A stretch of DNA of 12,680 bases from Rhodospirillaceae bacterium UBA6219 (GTDB lineage Bacteria; Pseudomonadota; Alphaproteobacteria; Rhodospirillales; Magnetospirillaceae). The notes beneath the pieces are model-generated. The model was not told the DNA's origin and made no database searches. It worked only from the letters and a program-made list of their open reading frames with translations. The DNA lies in assembly GCA_002435715.1 (NCBI GenBank), contig DISD01000008.1, forward strand, positions 549-13,228. The letters run 5' to 3'. Within the stretch, counting starts at the first letter, position 1. Each line of letters starts with the position of its first letter. The position numbers and the translations under genes are program-made. Of this stretch, positions 1-6,894 are shown in pieces.

Positions 1-602
1 ACCACGCCCTTGGGATTGCCGGTGGTGCCCGAGGTGTAGTTCAGCGCGATGGCGTCCCATTCGTCGCCCGGCATGGTCCAGGGGTGCAGCTCGTCGGCCA
101 GCAAATCTTCATAGGTGGCTTCGCCGATCAGCTCGCCGCCCACATAGGTGGGATCGTCGATGTCGAAGACCGGGATCTTGGTGTCCAGACCTTCGATCGC
201 CTTCTTCGCCACCTTCGAGAATTCGCGGTCGACGATCAGCATCTTGGCTTCGCCGTGCTGCAGGATGAAGGTGATGGCTTCGGCGTCCAGACGGGTGTTG
301 ATGGCGTTCAGCACGCCGCCGGTCAGCGGAATGGCGAAATGACCTTCGAACAATTCCGGGGTGTTGGCGGCCAGCATGGCCACGGTGTCACCCTTGCCGA
401 TGCCGCGCTTGGCCAGACCGGCGGCCAGACGGCGCACGCGCACCATGGTTTCGCCCCAGGTACGACGGACCGGGCCATGGATGACGGCCAGACGATCGGG
501 CCAGATCGAGGCGGTGCGCTCGAGGAAAGTGAGCGGCGTCAGCGCCACGAAATTCGCGGCGTTCTTATCCAGGTCCTGATCGTACACGTTGGTTGAGGCC
601 AT
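1..602 (-). CDS. Acyl-CoA synthetase (AMP-dependent ligase), N-terminal part
   Basis: This is the first 200 codons of an ATP-dependent acyl-CoA ligase of the ANL (acyl-adenylate-forming) family, which activates a carboxylic acid to its CoA thioester through an acyl-AMP intermediate in the cytoplasm. The ATG at 602-600 follows a GGGAGA ribosome site about 8 bases upstream. Visible landmarks are the N-terminal block LTPLTFLERTASIWPDR (residues 21-37), GDTVAMLAANTPELFEGHF (71-89), and the phosphate-binding loop YTSGTTGNPKG (189-199), which is diagnostic of the family. The N-terminal wording (YDQDLDKNAANF) matches my memory of the subgroup related to DmdB and medium-chain acyl-CoA synthetases, but the substrate cannot be read here. 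The adenylation core and C-terminal lid lie beyond the left edge, so roughly two thirds of the usual 540 or so residues are missing. It is transcribed divergently from the esterase gene. Confidence 0.9.
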   Translation of the reverse strand, partial: MASTNVYDQDLDKNAANFVALTPLTFLERTASIWPDRLAVIHGPVRRTWGETMVRVRRLAAGLAKRGIGKGDTVAMLAANTPELFEGHFAIPLTGGVLNAINTRLDAEAITFILQHGEAKMLIVDREFSKVAKKAIEGLDTKIPVFDIDDPTYVGGELIGEATYEDLLADELHPWTMPGDEWDAIALNYTSGTTGNPKGV

Positions 603-864
603 AGCCTGTTTCTCCCTAGGGCTTTATCGCGAGCCGACAGCTGTTTCCAGCGTTGTCGAAGGGGTCTAACAGCGCAGCTTTTCCCAAGTTTCTCAGGAAT
701 ATGACGAATTGTTTCAGTGCGAGAAACGGGACGCTGGCCGCAGGCCCTTTCCGACGGTGGCGGGCGAAAACACTAGCACAGGGTTTTCGCCCCGTCGGTG
801 AAAACTGAAAAACACCCCGGGCAAAATCGTCGTATCCCCGAGCTTCGGTTTTCAGGATGGAAAG
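603..864. promoter_or_regulatory. Divergent intergenic region with interrupted inverted repeat
   Basis: This gap separates the leftward acyl-CoA synthetase from the rightward esterase, so it must hold both promoters; no convincing -35/-10 pair was found for either. It contains a long interrupted inverted repeat. GGGCGAAAAC (762-771) pairs with GTTTTCGCCC (783-792) across an 11-base loop. CCGACG (751-756) pairs with CGTCGG (793-798) after a 5-base bulge (757-761). A second, weaker inverted pair is GTTTCTC (688-694) and GAGAAAC (721-727). Either could be an operator, and the first could also fold as an RNA hairpin in the esterase leader. No Fur-like sequence is apparent despite the esterase's similarity to siderophore hydrolases. 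Confidence 0.45.
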
Positions 865-2427
865 ATGCGGCGTCTGCTTGCCCTTTGGACCTTGATCATC
901 ACCTGGCCGGGTGCCGGCCTGGCCCAGGAAACGATTGCGGCCTTGGCGGTCGGGACACACGTCACGTATCCGCTGACGATGAAGCAAGGGACGTTCGTGC
1001 AAGGACGCTTCAGCGGGCGCGGCCTGACCTTGTCCTTGGTGGATTCAGACGGCACAGCCATCCGGCAATTGGCCCCGGGCCGACGCGACGACGAAGACTT
1101 CATGATGGTGACACCGGCCCCGTTCCCGGCCTTGCGAGTCGACGCAACACAACAGGCCGGAACGTTCACCTTGTCCCTGGCCCCGCCGGAACACCCACGC
1201 CCGACCACACCGCCCATCGCCCAACATGCCGACAGCCCGCGCCTGCGTGCCATCCAGGCCCAGGGCGACAGCCGCGATTTCTGGGCGGAAGCGGCAAGAC
1301 GCGGCGGCCCGTTGGTGGAAACAGCCCAAGACGATCCCATCCTGCCCGCCGACATGGCACGGCTGACTTTCCTGTGGCGCGATCGCGGCAACGGCAATGT
1401 CTGGCTGTTCTCGGCGCCTTCGGGCAACCATGATCCCATGCGCAAACTGGCGGGAACCGACATCTGGTTCGCCAGCTATGTGGTGCCGCTTGCCACCCGC
1501 ATGACCTACAAGATCGCCCCCGACGTCCCCGATTTGGATTGGCCGAAACGCGAAAAGCGCCGTTTGATCCTGGCCCGCGCCCAACGCGATCCGTTGAATC
1601 CGCGCGCCTTTCCCGAAACGACGGCCGATATTTTCGATGGGGAATCGGTGGTGGAACTGCCCGATGCCCCACCACAGTTCTGGGTCGGGCGACACCGCGA
1701 AATCCCGGCCGGCAACATCCAGCGCCTGCGCCTGGACAGCACCCTCTTGGGTAACCAGCGCGACATGCTGCTGTACCGCCCGCCGGGTTATGTGGCCGAC
1801 GCCCCCGGCAACGCGTTGTTGGTGTTGTTCGACGCCGAATTCTATCAGGATCGCGCCGACATCGCCGCCGTACTGGACAATCTGCACCACGCCCAGGCGA
1901 TCCCGCCCACCGCCGCACTGATGATCGCCAATCCCGGCAACGAAACCCGAGCCCAGGAATTGCCGCCCAATCCCGATTTCATCCGTTTCCTGGATGAAGA
2001 GGCCATGCCGTGGGCGCGATCCCACGGCATCGGCGCCGTGCCGGCCAAGACCGTCGTCGCCGGGTCCAGTTATGGCGGGTTGGCGGCGGCCCATGCCGGC
2101 CTGCGCCTGCCGCACTGGTTCGGCAACGTCCACAGCCAGTCGGGTTCGTTCTGGTGGGCGCCGCCGGGCGAGAAAGCACAATGGATGGCGCGATTCGTCA
2201 GTGCCCTGCCCCGCCGCGACGTGCGTTTCCACATCGAGGCCGGATTGTTCGAATCGGGGGCCAAGTCGATTTTGGAAACCAGCCGCCAGCTGCGCGATCT
2301 GTTACGGGCAAAGGGTTATGACGTCACTTACGCGGAATATGCCAGCGGCCATGACCTGATGCGCTGGCGTTCCACCATCGCCACTGGACTGATCACCTTG
2401 CTGGGTGATTGGACCATCGAGCCTTGA
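865..2427 (+). CDS. Secreted enterochelin-esterase-like alpha/beta hydrolase
   Basis: A 520-residue predicted serine esterase of the Fes/IroD/IroE family, which hydrolyses the trilactone of enterobactin-type ferric siderophores. Residues 1-20 form a signal peptide with likely cleavage at GLA|QE, so it should act in the periplasm or outside the cell, unlike cytoplasmic Fes. Residues 22-107 resemble a PPC-like beta domain. About 130-225 resemble the Fes N-terminal domain, including WLFSAPSGNHDPMRKLAGTD. Residues 285-515 are the alpha/beta hydrolase: nucleophile Ser402 in GSSYG, then HSQSGSFWW (423-431), FHIEAGLFESG (455-465), and the probable catalytic His496 in SGHDLMRW. All have close counterparts in Fes as I recall it. 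The ATG at 865 sits behind AGGATGGAAAG. No siderophore synthesis or uptake gene is visible, so the true substrate may be another ester. Confidence 0.8.
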   Translation: MRRLLALWTLIITWPGAGLAQETIAALAVGTHVTYPLTMKQGTFVQGRFSGRGLTLSLVDSDGTAIRQLAPGRRDDEDFMMVTPAPFPALRVDATQQAGTFTLSLAPPEHPRPTTPPIAQHADSPRLRAIQAQGDSRDFWAEAARRGGPLVETAQDDPILPADMARLTFLWRDRGNGNVWLFSAPSGNHDPMRKLAGTDIWFASYVVPLATRMTYKIAPDVPDLDWPKREKRRLILARAQRDPLNPRAFPETTADIFDGESVVELPDAPPQFWVGRHREIPAGNIQRLRLDSTLLGNQRDMLLYRPPGYVADAPGNALLVLFDAEFYQDRADIAAVLDNLHHAQAIPPTAALMIANPGNETRAQELPPNPDFIRFLDEEAMPWARSHGIGAVPAKTVVAGSSYGGLAAAHAGLRLPHWFGNVHSQSGSFWWAPPGEKAQWMARFVSALPRRDVRFHIEAGLFESGAKSILETSRQLRDLLRAKGYDVTYAEYASGHDLMRWRSTIATGLITLLGDWTIEP

Positions 2428-2447
2428 ACGCAAGGCTCGATGGTCCA
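2410..2447. terminator. Strong hairpin overlapping the esterase stop codon
   Basis: A perfect inverted repeat: bases 2411-2425 (GGACCATCGAGCCTT) pair with 2432-2446, extended by one T-A pair at 2410/2447, around a 6-base loop (2426-2431). The left arm encodes the last esterase codons (WTIE P) and the TGA stop is at 2425-2427, so the stem begins inside the coding region. No clear T tract follows on either strand. It lies between two convergent genes and could act on transcripts from both sides or protect the 3' end of the mRNA. Confidence 0.6.
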
Positions 2448-2465
2448 GCCTCATATTTACCCTCG

Positions 2466-2485
2466 CCGACCGTGACGCGGGTCGG
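2466..2485 (-). terminator. Weak hairpin after the chemoreceptor gene
   Basis: CCGACC (2466-2471) pairs with GGTCGG (2480-2485) around an 8-base loop, 18 bases beyond the chemoreceptor stop codon at 2504-2506. With a 6-base stem and no T tract it is a poor terminator candidate. The stronger hairpin at 2410-2447 may do the work for both convergent genes. Confidence 0.25.
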
Positions 2486-2503
2486 ACTTCATGACGAAAC
2501 GGC

Positions 2504-4531
2504 CTAGCCGGCGCGGATACGATCGGTGAAACCGTTGACTTCGGTCTTCAGGAAAGATGTCTGCTCGCCCAGTTGGGCGGCGCTGGACAGCAGGTTGTCG
2601 GCGGCCGAAGCGGCATCGTTGACCTGGTGCAGCACGTCGCCGATGGTCCGGGCCACCTCGGTGGTGCCGATCGCCGCCTGCTGCAGACTTTGACCGATTT
2701 CCCGCGTCGCCTCGAATTGCTGCTGGACCGCCGACGAGATTTCCCCGGAAATGTCGCTCATCCGGCTGATGGTCGAGGCGATGTGACGGATGGCCGACAC
2801 CGCTCCTTGGGTCGCCGACTGGATGGCGTCGATCTGGAAGCTGATCTCGCCGGTGGCCTTGGCGGTCTGGTTGGCCAGCGATTTGACCTCGTTGGCGACG
2901 ACGGCGAAGCCCTTGCCGGCGTCGCCGGCCCGCGCCGCTTCGATGGTGGCGTTCAGGGCCAAAAGGTTGGTCTGGCTGGCGATGGTTTCGATCAGGTGGA
3001 TGACGGCGCCGATGCGGCCGGCGGCCTCGATCAGGCTGGTGACCACGTCGTCGGCTTGGCGCGCCTCATTCACCGCGGCGGAAGCGATGGTGTTGGACTC
3101 GTCCACCTGGGCGCTGATCGAAGCCACCGAACTGGTGAGTTCCTCGACGGCGGCGGCCACCAAATTGACGTTGACGCTGGCTTCCTCGGTGGCGGCGGCC
3201 CCCTGGGTGGCGTGCTGGCGGGTCTGTTGCGACACCCCCGCGACGGCGTTGGCGTTGTTTTGCACCGCCTCGGCCTCGGCGATGACGTGGTGCACCACCC
3301 CCATCACCGAACTTTCGAAATTCTCGGCCAGGGCGTTCATCATCCCCCGCTTTTCCCGTTCGGCCTCTTCGTGCTCGCGTTCCTGGGTGGCGCGCAGGCG
3401 ATCCATCTCGATGGCGTTGTCCTTGAACACCTGGACCGCGCGGGCCATGTCCCCCACCTCATCGAGGCGATCCACCGCCGGCACGGCCACCGATTTGTCG
3501 CCGCCGGCCAGGGCGACCATGGCCGCGGTCAGCAGCCGGATCGGCTTGGCGATGGACGAACCGATCAGCACGGCGAAGGAAATCCCCAGCAGGATGGCCA
3601 ACACCGGCATCAGCACCGCCTGGGCCCGACCGCGCTGCAAAGCGTCGGCGGCGGAATCCTGGGTGGCCTGCTGGGTCGCGGTGAAATCGCCGACCACGGC
3701 AGCAACGGCCAAGACCAGGGCGTCCAAGGCGCCACGGCTGTCGGCCTGGGCGGCCCGCAGGCTTTCGGTGCCGTCCACGGCCTCGGTCAGACCCGAGGAA
3801 AAGGTTTCGACCCCCGGAGCCATGGATTTCAGGAATTTCTGCAGCCGGACTTGGGTCACCAGGGGCAACAATGCGTCAATGGCCTGACGCATACGGTTCA
3901 GTTCGTCGCCGGCGGCGGCGGCGTCGTTGGGGTCCTGGGTGGAAAGATAGCGGGTCGAAGCCATGCGCGTGCCCTGCAACGCCTGTTGCAGGCGCAGGGC
4001 ATGACTGGGCAGTGCCGCGTCACCGCTGGCCAGGGATTGTTCGACCACCGCCATGGCGGTGGTGTTCAATTGCGCCCCCGACAGGTACATCTTGCCCTGC
4101 CCTTCGCGCCGTTTCTCGACGGCGACCACCACCCGTTCAAAAGCGCTGCGGTAGTCCTTGGCCGCCTGCTGGATGGCGGCGACGCGCGGCGCGGACTCGC
4201 CCGAGCCCAGACGATCAAGGCGCGACAGGGCCTTTTCGAACTGCACCAGTTCATCCTTGGCGGCACTCAGGCTGTTTTCAGTCTGCAACACCACATAGGC
4301 CAGCACGATACGATCCAGCCGCTCGCTCAGACGAGCCATCTCGGTGGTGTCAAGCGCATCGCGGCCGGTCTGCATGACCTGATCCAGCTGGGTGCCGATC
4401 CCGCCCACATGGCGGACGAACTGCACGCCCAGCACCGCGATCAGCAGCAGCACGACGACGAAGCCAAGAGCAATTTTCTGGCGGACCTTGAGGCGGGAAA
4501 CCATGCCCGCGATGACGACGCGTTGGTTCAT
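2504..4531 (-). CDS. Methyl-accepting chemotaxis protein, large helical periplasmic domain
   Basis: A 675-residue transmembrane chemoreceptor that signals to CheA/CheW. Segments are TM1 at about 19-40, a periplasmic region of about 260 residues (41-303), TM2 at 304-328, HAMP at 329-381, a charged linker and a cytoplasmic signalling domain at 400-670. The hairpin tip is visible at about 513-550 (IETIASQTNLLALNATIEAA, then GKGFAVVANEVKSLA). The periplasmic part is predicted all-helical, and its length fits a helical bimodular (HBM) sensor. Known HBM receptors such as McpS bind TCA-cycle acids, but the fold and ligand here are inferred. There is no C-terminal CheR-docking pentapeptide. The ATG at 4531 has GGAAGGG upstream. 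It follows the solute-binding protein gene by 68 bases on the same strand, so the two are probably co-transcribed. Confidence 0.95.
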   Translation of the reverse strand: MNQRVVIAGMVSRLKVRQKIALGFVVVLLLIAVLGVQFVRHVGGIGTQLDQVMQTGRDALDTTEMARLSERLDRIVLAYVVLQTENSLSAAKDELVQFEKALSRLDRLGSGESAPRVAAIQQAAKDYRSAFERVVVAVEKRREGQGKMYLSGAQLNTTAMAVVEQSLASGDAALPSHALRLQQALQGTRMASTRYLSTQDPNDAAAAGDELNRMRQAIDALLPLVTQVRLQKFLKSMAPGVETFSSGLTEAVDGTESLRAAQADSRGALDALVLAVAAVVGDFTATQQATQDSAADALQRGRAQAVLMPVLAILLGISFAVLIGSSIAKPIRLLTAAMVALAGGDKSVAVPAVDRLDEVGDMARAVQVFKDNAIEMDRLRATQEREHEEAEREKRGMMNALAENFESSVMGVVHHVIAEAEAVQNNANAVAGVSQQTRQHATQGAAATEEASVNVNLVAAAVEELTSSVASISAQVDESNTIASAAVNEARQADDVVTSLIEAAGRIGAVIHLIETIASQTNLLALNATIEAARAGDAGKGFAVVANEVKSLANQTAKATGEISFQIDAIQSATQGAVSAIRHIASTISRMSDISGEISSAVQQQFEATREIGQSLQQAAIGTTEVARTIGDVLHQVNDAASAADNLLSSAAQLGEQTSFLKTEVNGFTDRIRAG

Positions 4532-4552
4532 GGAGGGCCCTTCCGAAATGGG

Positions 4553-4592
4553 CGGGGCGTCGGAACGGCGGAAAAGCCGCGCCGACGCCCCG
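4553..4592 (-). promoter_or_regulatory. Intercistronic hairpin between binding protein and chemoreceptor genes
   Basis: An 11-base-pair stem (4553-4563 with 4582-4592, core GGGGCGTCGG/CCGACGCCCC) encloses a second 4-base-pair stem (CGGC 4566-4569 with GCCG 4576-4579) separated by a two-by-two internal loop. It fills most of the 68-base gap between the two genes. No T tract follows in the direction of transcription. This suggests partial attenuation or protection of the upstream mRNA 3' end, a common way to make more binding protein than membrane partner, rather than full termination. Confidence 0.5.
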
Positions 4593-4599
4593 GGTAAGG

Positions 4600-5580
4600 T
4601 TACTTAACGTTCTTGATCGCCTGGATCTTTTCCATGGTGAACTGCTTGGCGTATTCTTCATAGAAGGGCTTCAAAGCCACTTCGAACGCCGCGCGATCGA
4701 ACTCGGAGCCAGCGGTGATCTGGATGCCCGAGGTCTTGAGAACGGCCATACCGTCCTCGTCACGCTTGCGGACGAAAGCCCGCGACGCCTTGCCACCGGC
4801 CTTGGCGGCGGCGATGAACGCCTTTTGCACGTCGGCCGGCAGACCGTCGAACAAATCCTTGTTGATCAGGATCACCGCCGGGGCATAGGTGTGGTTCGAG
4901 ATGGTGATGTATTTCTGCACTTCTTGCAGCTTCGAGCCGACAATGGTGGTGACCGGATTTTCCTGGCCGTCGGCCTTGCCGCTTTGCAGCGCCGGATAAA
5001 GCTGGGCGAAGGGCAGCGGGAAGGTCTCGGCCCCCAGGGTCGAGAACGCCGCCTTGTAGATCTCACTTTCCGACAGGCGGATCTTCATGCCCTTCAAGTC
5101 CTCGGGCTTCTTCACCGGCCGTACCGAGTTGGTCAACTGGCGGAAACCGTTTTCACCCCAGGCCAAGCCGACGGTGTCTTGGGCCTTGAAGGATTCCAGC
5201 AGATCCTGACCGATGGGACCGTCCAGAACCTTGTCGGCGTGGGCCGTGTCCCGGAACAGCAGCATCAGGTCGAGAACGCCGACCTTGGTGTTGAACTGGG
5301 CCAGGGCGCCACCCGAAGAGGACATCACCATGTCGATGGTGCCCAGCTTCACACCATCCAGCATCGCCTTGCCGGAGCCCAGGGCCGAAGCGGGGAATTC
5401 CTCGATCTGATAAGCGCCGTTGGTGCTTTTCTTCAGTTCTTCGTTCATGACCCGGATGGCTTCGCTGAACTGCGACCCCTTGGGCAGCACGTGCCCAATC
5501 TTCAGGGTCTGACCAGCCTGGGCCGCGCCGGCGGCCAACAGACCAAAGGCGACCAGGATCGAGCAGGAAATACGCTTCAT
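4600..5580 (-). CDS. TRAP-type (DctP family) periplasmic solute-binding protein
   Basis: A 326-residue periplasmic binding protein of the DctP/TAXI-independent TRAP family, which captures small carboxylated solutes. Residues 1-22 are a signal peptide (cleavage AQA|G). Family landmarks are LKIGHVLPKGSQF (26-38), GFRQLTNSVRPVKKPEDLKG (145-164), and KIRLSES (166-172), in which Arg168 fits the conserved arginine that clamps the ligand carboxylate. LGAETFPLPFAQLYPALQSG (182-201) and DGQENP (204-209) complete the set. The length is normal. A strong ribosome site, GGAGGTAACA, abuts the ATG at 5580. No DctQ or DctM permease gene lies on either side; the next gene downstream is a chemoreceptor. It may serve a transporter elsewhere, or act as a ligand-presenting sensor. 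The ligand is not determined, and C4-dicarboxylates are only one option. Confidence 0.93.
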   Translation of the reverse strand: MKRISCSILVAFGLLAAGAAQAGQTLKIGHVLPKGSQFSEAIRVMNEELKKSTNGAYQIEEFPASALGSGKAMLDGVKLGTIDMVMSSSGGALAQFNTKVGVLDLMLLFRDTAHADKVLDGPIGQDLLESFKAQDTVGLAWGENGFRQLTNSVRPVKKPEDLKGMKIRLSESEIYKAAFSTLGAETFPLPFAQLYPALQSGKADGQENPVTTIVGSKLQEVQKYITISNHTYAPAVILINKDLFDGLPADVQKAFIAAAKAGGKASRAFVRKRDEDGMAVLKTSGIQITAGSEFDRAAFEVALKPFYEEYAKQFTMEKIQAIKNVK

Positions 5581-5620
5581 TGTTACCTCCGATGGTCAAT
5601 TCCGCTTGCTGTGCACTACA

Positions 5621-5649
5621 TTTTTACGCGCACACCGACCACCAGGCAA
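5621..5649 (-). promoter_or_regulatory. Possible sigma-70-type promoter for the binding protein gene
   Basis: Reading leftward, TTGCCT (complement of 5644-5649) is followed after 17 bases by TAAAAA (complement of 5621-5626). Each hexamer matches four of six consensus positions and the spacing is ideal. Transcription would start about 35 to 40 bases before the ATG at 5580. Another -10-like TATATT (complement of 5648-5653) lies just upstream without a good partner. Confidence 0.3.
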
Positions 5650-6160
5650 TATACTGAATTACCAATAGTTTAGAGTTAACACAATTAATAGGCGTTGACA
5701 AAGTCCTTGTACAATAAGGCTAAAAGCCTCGCCCTCAATGAAGGATGGACACTCTTGATCCGATAGAGAAAAAATTTCAAAATCAACAATTGGTTGCCCA
5801 CATCGAAGCCAGGAACTGAGTTTGTTTTTGCTTTCCCTATCCCCCAGCTCATTCTTGACAACACCGGGCAAAAGCATAATTCCACGCCCTGGGCTGAATC
5901 GCGGACCTTGCCCAAGCTGGCTCTGCGTCGGGGATTGCGACTGGAAAATGCCGACAAGGAAAAGCGCGACAGCGCGTCAGCTCTCGGGAAATTCCGACAG
6001 GCACATTGATTCACCCGGATTCACGGCTTATTGCCGTGACATGGACGGCCCATTGCCGATCGAGAGGACAGAACTTGCCCCCCTGCCATCCAGACCCCAT
6101 GTTTCCATGGCTTGGATCACGCCGAACAGGTCGGATCAACAGGTCAATGGGGTTCAAGGC
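5650..6160. other. Long gene-poor, partly AT-rich intergenic region
   Basis: About 580 bases separate the response regulator stop from the binding protein start, unusually long for this compact window. The left half (about 5640-5880) is clearly richer in A and T than the flanking genes. Short open frames exist on both strands (for example 5685-6014 leftward and 5794-6009 rightward), but none has a recognisable domain or a convincing ribosome site. Small hairpins occur at 5717-5729 (AGGCT/AGCCT) and 6021-6039 (TCACGGC/GCCGTGA, 5-base loop). TTGACA occurs at 5695-5700 and 5855-5860 without a properly spaced -10. It may hold regulatory sites, a small RNA or a decayed gene; I cannot choose. Confidence 0.4.
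6021..6039. terminator. Short hairpin downstream of the response regulator
   Basis: TCACGGC (6021-6027) and GCCGTGA (6033-6039) form a perfect 7-base stem with a TTATT loop. It lies about 120 bases beyond the response regulator stop, on the downstream side of the two-component operon. No T tract follows on either strand, so terminator function is uncertain. Confidence 0.25.
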
Positions 6161-6880
6161 CTAAAGCCAGTTGACCTCGGCGGTGAACAGATAGCCGGCG
6201 CCATAGACGGTCTTGATCAGACGCGGCGACTTGGCGTCGCGTTCGATCTTTTTACGGATGCGCGAGATGCGCACGTCGATGGAACGGTCATAGGGAAAGT
6301 CGTCACGTTCGCTGTCGGCCCCTTGCAATTGTTCGTGCGACAGCACCCTTTTCGGTGAACGCAACAATGCCAGCAGCAAGCCGGCCTCGGCCGCCGTCAG
6401 GCTTTCCTGGTGGCCGTCATCGGCGACCAGGGTCAGGTTGCCGGGATCGAACACCCACTCGCCGAAACGCGCACGCTGGTTGTCGTTGGCGCTGGCGGCA
6501 CCGGCCAGCTGTTCGCGTCGACGGATCACCGAATTGATCCGCGCCACCAATTCACGCGGTTCGAACGGCTTGACGATGTAATCGTCGGCGCCCAGTTCCA
6601 GCCCCAGAACCCGGTCGGACACCCCGCCGCGCCCGGTCAGGATGATGACGCCGAAACGCACGTCGCCCCACAATTCGCGCACCAGGGTCAGGCCGTCCAT
6701 GTCGGGCAGGCCCAGATCGACCAGACACAGTTCCGGGGCTTGGCGGCGGATGGCGGCGCGCGCGTCGCGGCCCGAACCAAAGGCCTGAACGTCATAGCCA
6801 TAGCCTTCCAGCACCGTGCGGACCAGGTTGCGGATGTCGGCGTCGTCCTCGATCAGATACAAAAGCTTCCTGGCGCCCAA
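6161..6880 (-). CDS. OmpR-family DNA-binding response regulator
   Basis: A two-domain response regulator of about 239 residues. Numbered from the TTG at 6880, the receiver has the acidic pocket E11-D12-D13, phosphoacceptor Asp55 in CLVDLGLPDMDG, Thr82 (ILTGRGG) and Lys104 (IVKPFEP). All catalytic residues are present. The C-terminal part is an OmpR/PhoB winged helix, with RSIDVRISRIRKKIERD as the recognition-helix region and VYGAGYLF as the wing. I chose TTG 6880 because AAAGGGA sits 6 bases upstream and translation begins directly before the receiver fold (KLLYLIEDD). Other possible starts are a TTG at 6898, overlapping the kinase stop, and an ATG at 6955, lying inside the kinase gene. It is the likely partner of the kinase just upstream. 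Confidence 0.92.
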   Translation of the reverse strand: MGARKLLYLIEDDADIRNLVRTVLEGYGYDVQAFGSGRDARAAIRRQAPELCLVDLGLPDMDGLTLVRELWGDVRFGVIILTGRGGVSDRVLGLELGADDYIVKPFEPRELVARINSVIRRREQLAGAASANDNQRARFGEWVFDPGNLTLVADDGHQESLTAAEAGLLLALLRSPKRVLSHEQLQGADSERDDFPYDRSIDVRISRIRKKIERDAKSPRLIKTVYGAGYLFTAEVNWL

Positions 6881-6894
6881 ACTGGTTCCCTTTG

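Noticed and set aside
603..864. Fur box expected before a siderophore-esterase-like gene
   Set aside because: No sequence close to the GATAAT-type Fur consensus was found by eye.
2573..4597. A 674-codon open frame on the + strand opposite the chemoreceptor
   Set aside because: Same reason: the leftward strand encodes a full chemoreceptor with every expected domain, and the antisense product is repetitive and unrecognisable.
5630..5643. GG-N10-GC sigma-54-like element before the binding protein gene
   Set aside because: The spacing is right but the surrounding bases do not match TGGCAC and TTGC, and the linked regulator is OmpR-type, not an NtrC-type activator.
5695..5715. TTGACA and TACAAT as a rightward promoter
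   Set aside because: Both hexamers are excellent, but only 9 bases separate them, too short for a sigma-70 promoter. A second TTGACA at 5855 has CATAAT after only 14 bases.
5794..6009. A 71-codon rightward frame with a charged C-terminal stretch
   Set aside because: No family recognised and no convincing ribosome site; it overlaps another equally weak frame on the opposite strand.
5685..6014. A 109-codon leftward frame in the intergenic gap
   Set aside because: It has no recognisable domain and no convincing ribosome site, and its sequence looks like chance translation. It is kept only as a possibility in the description of the gap.
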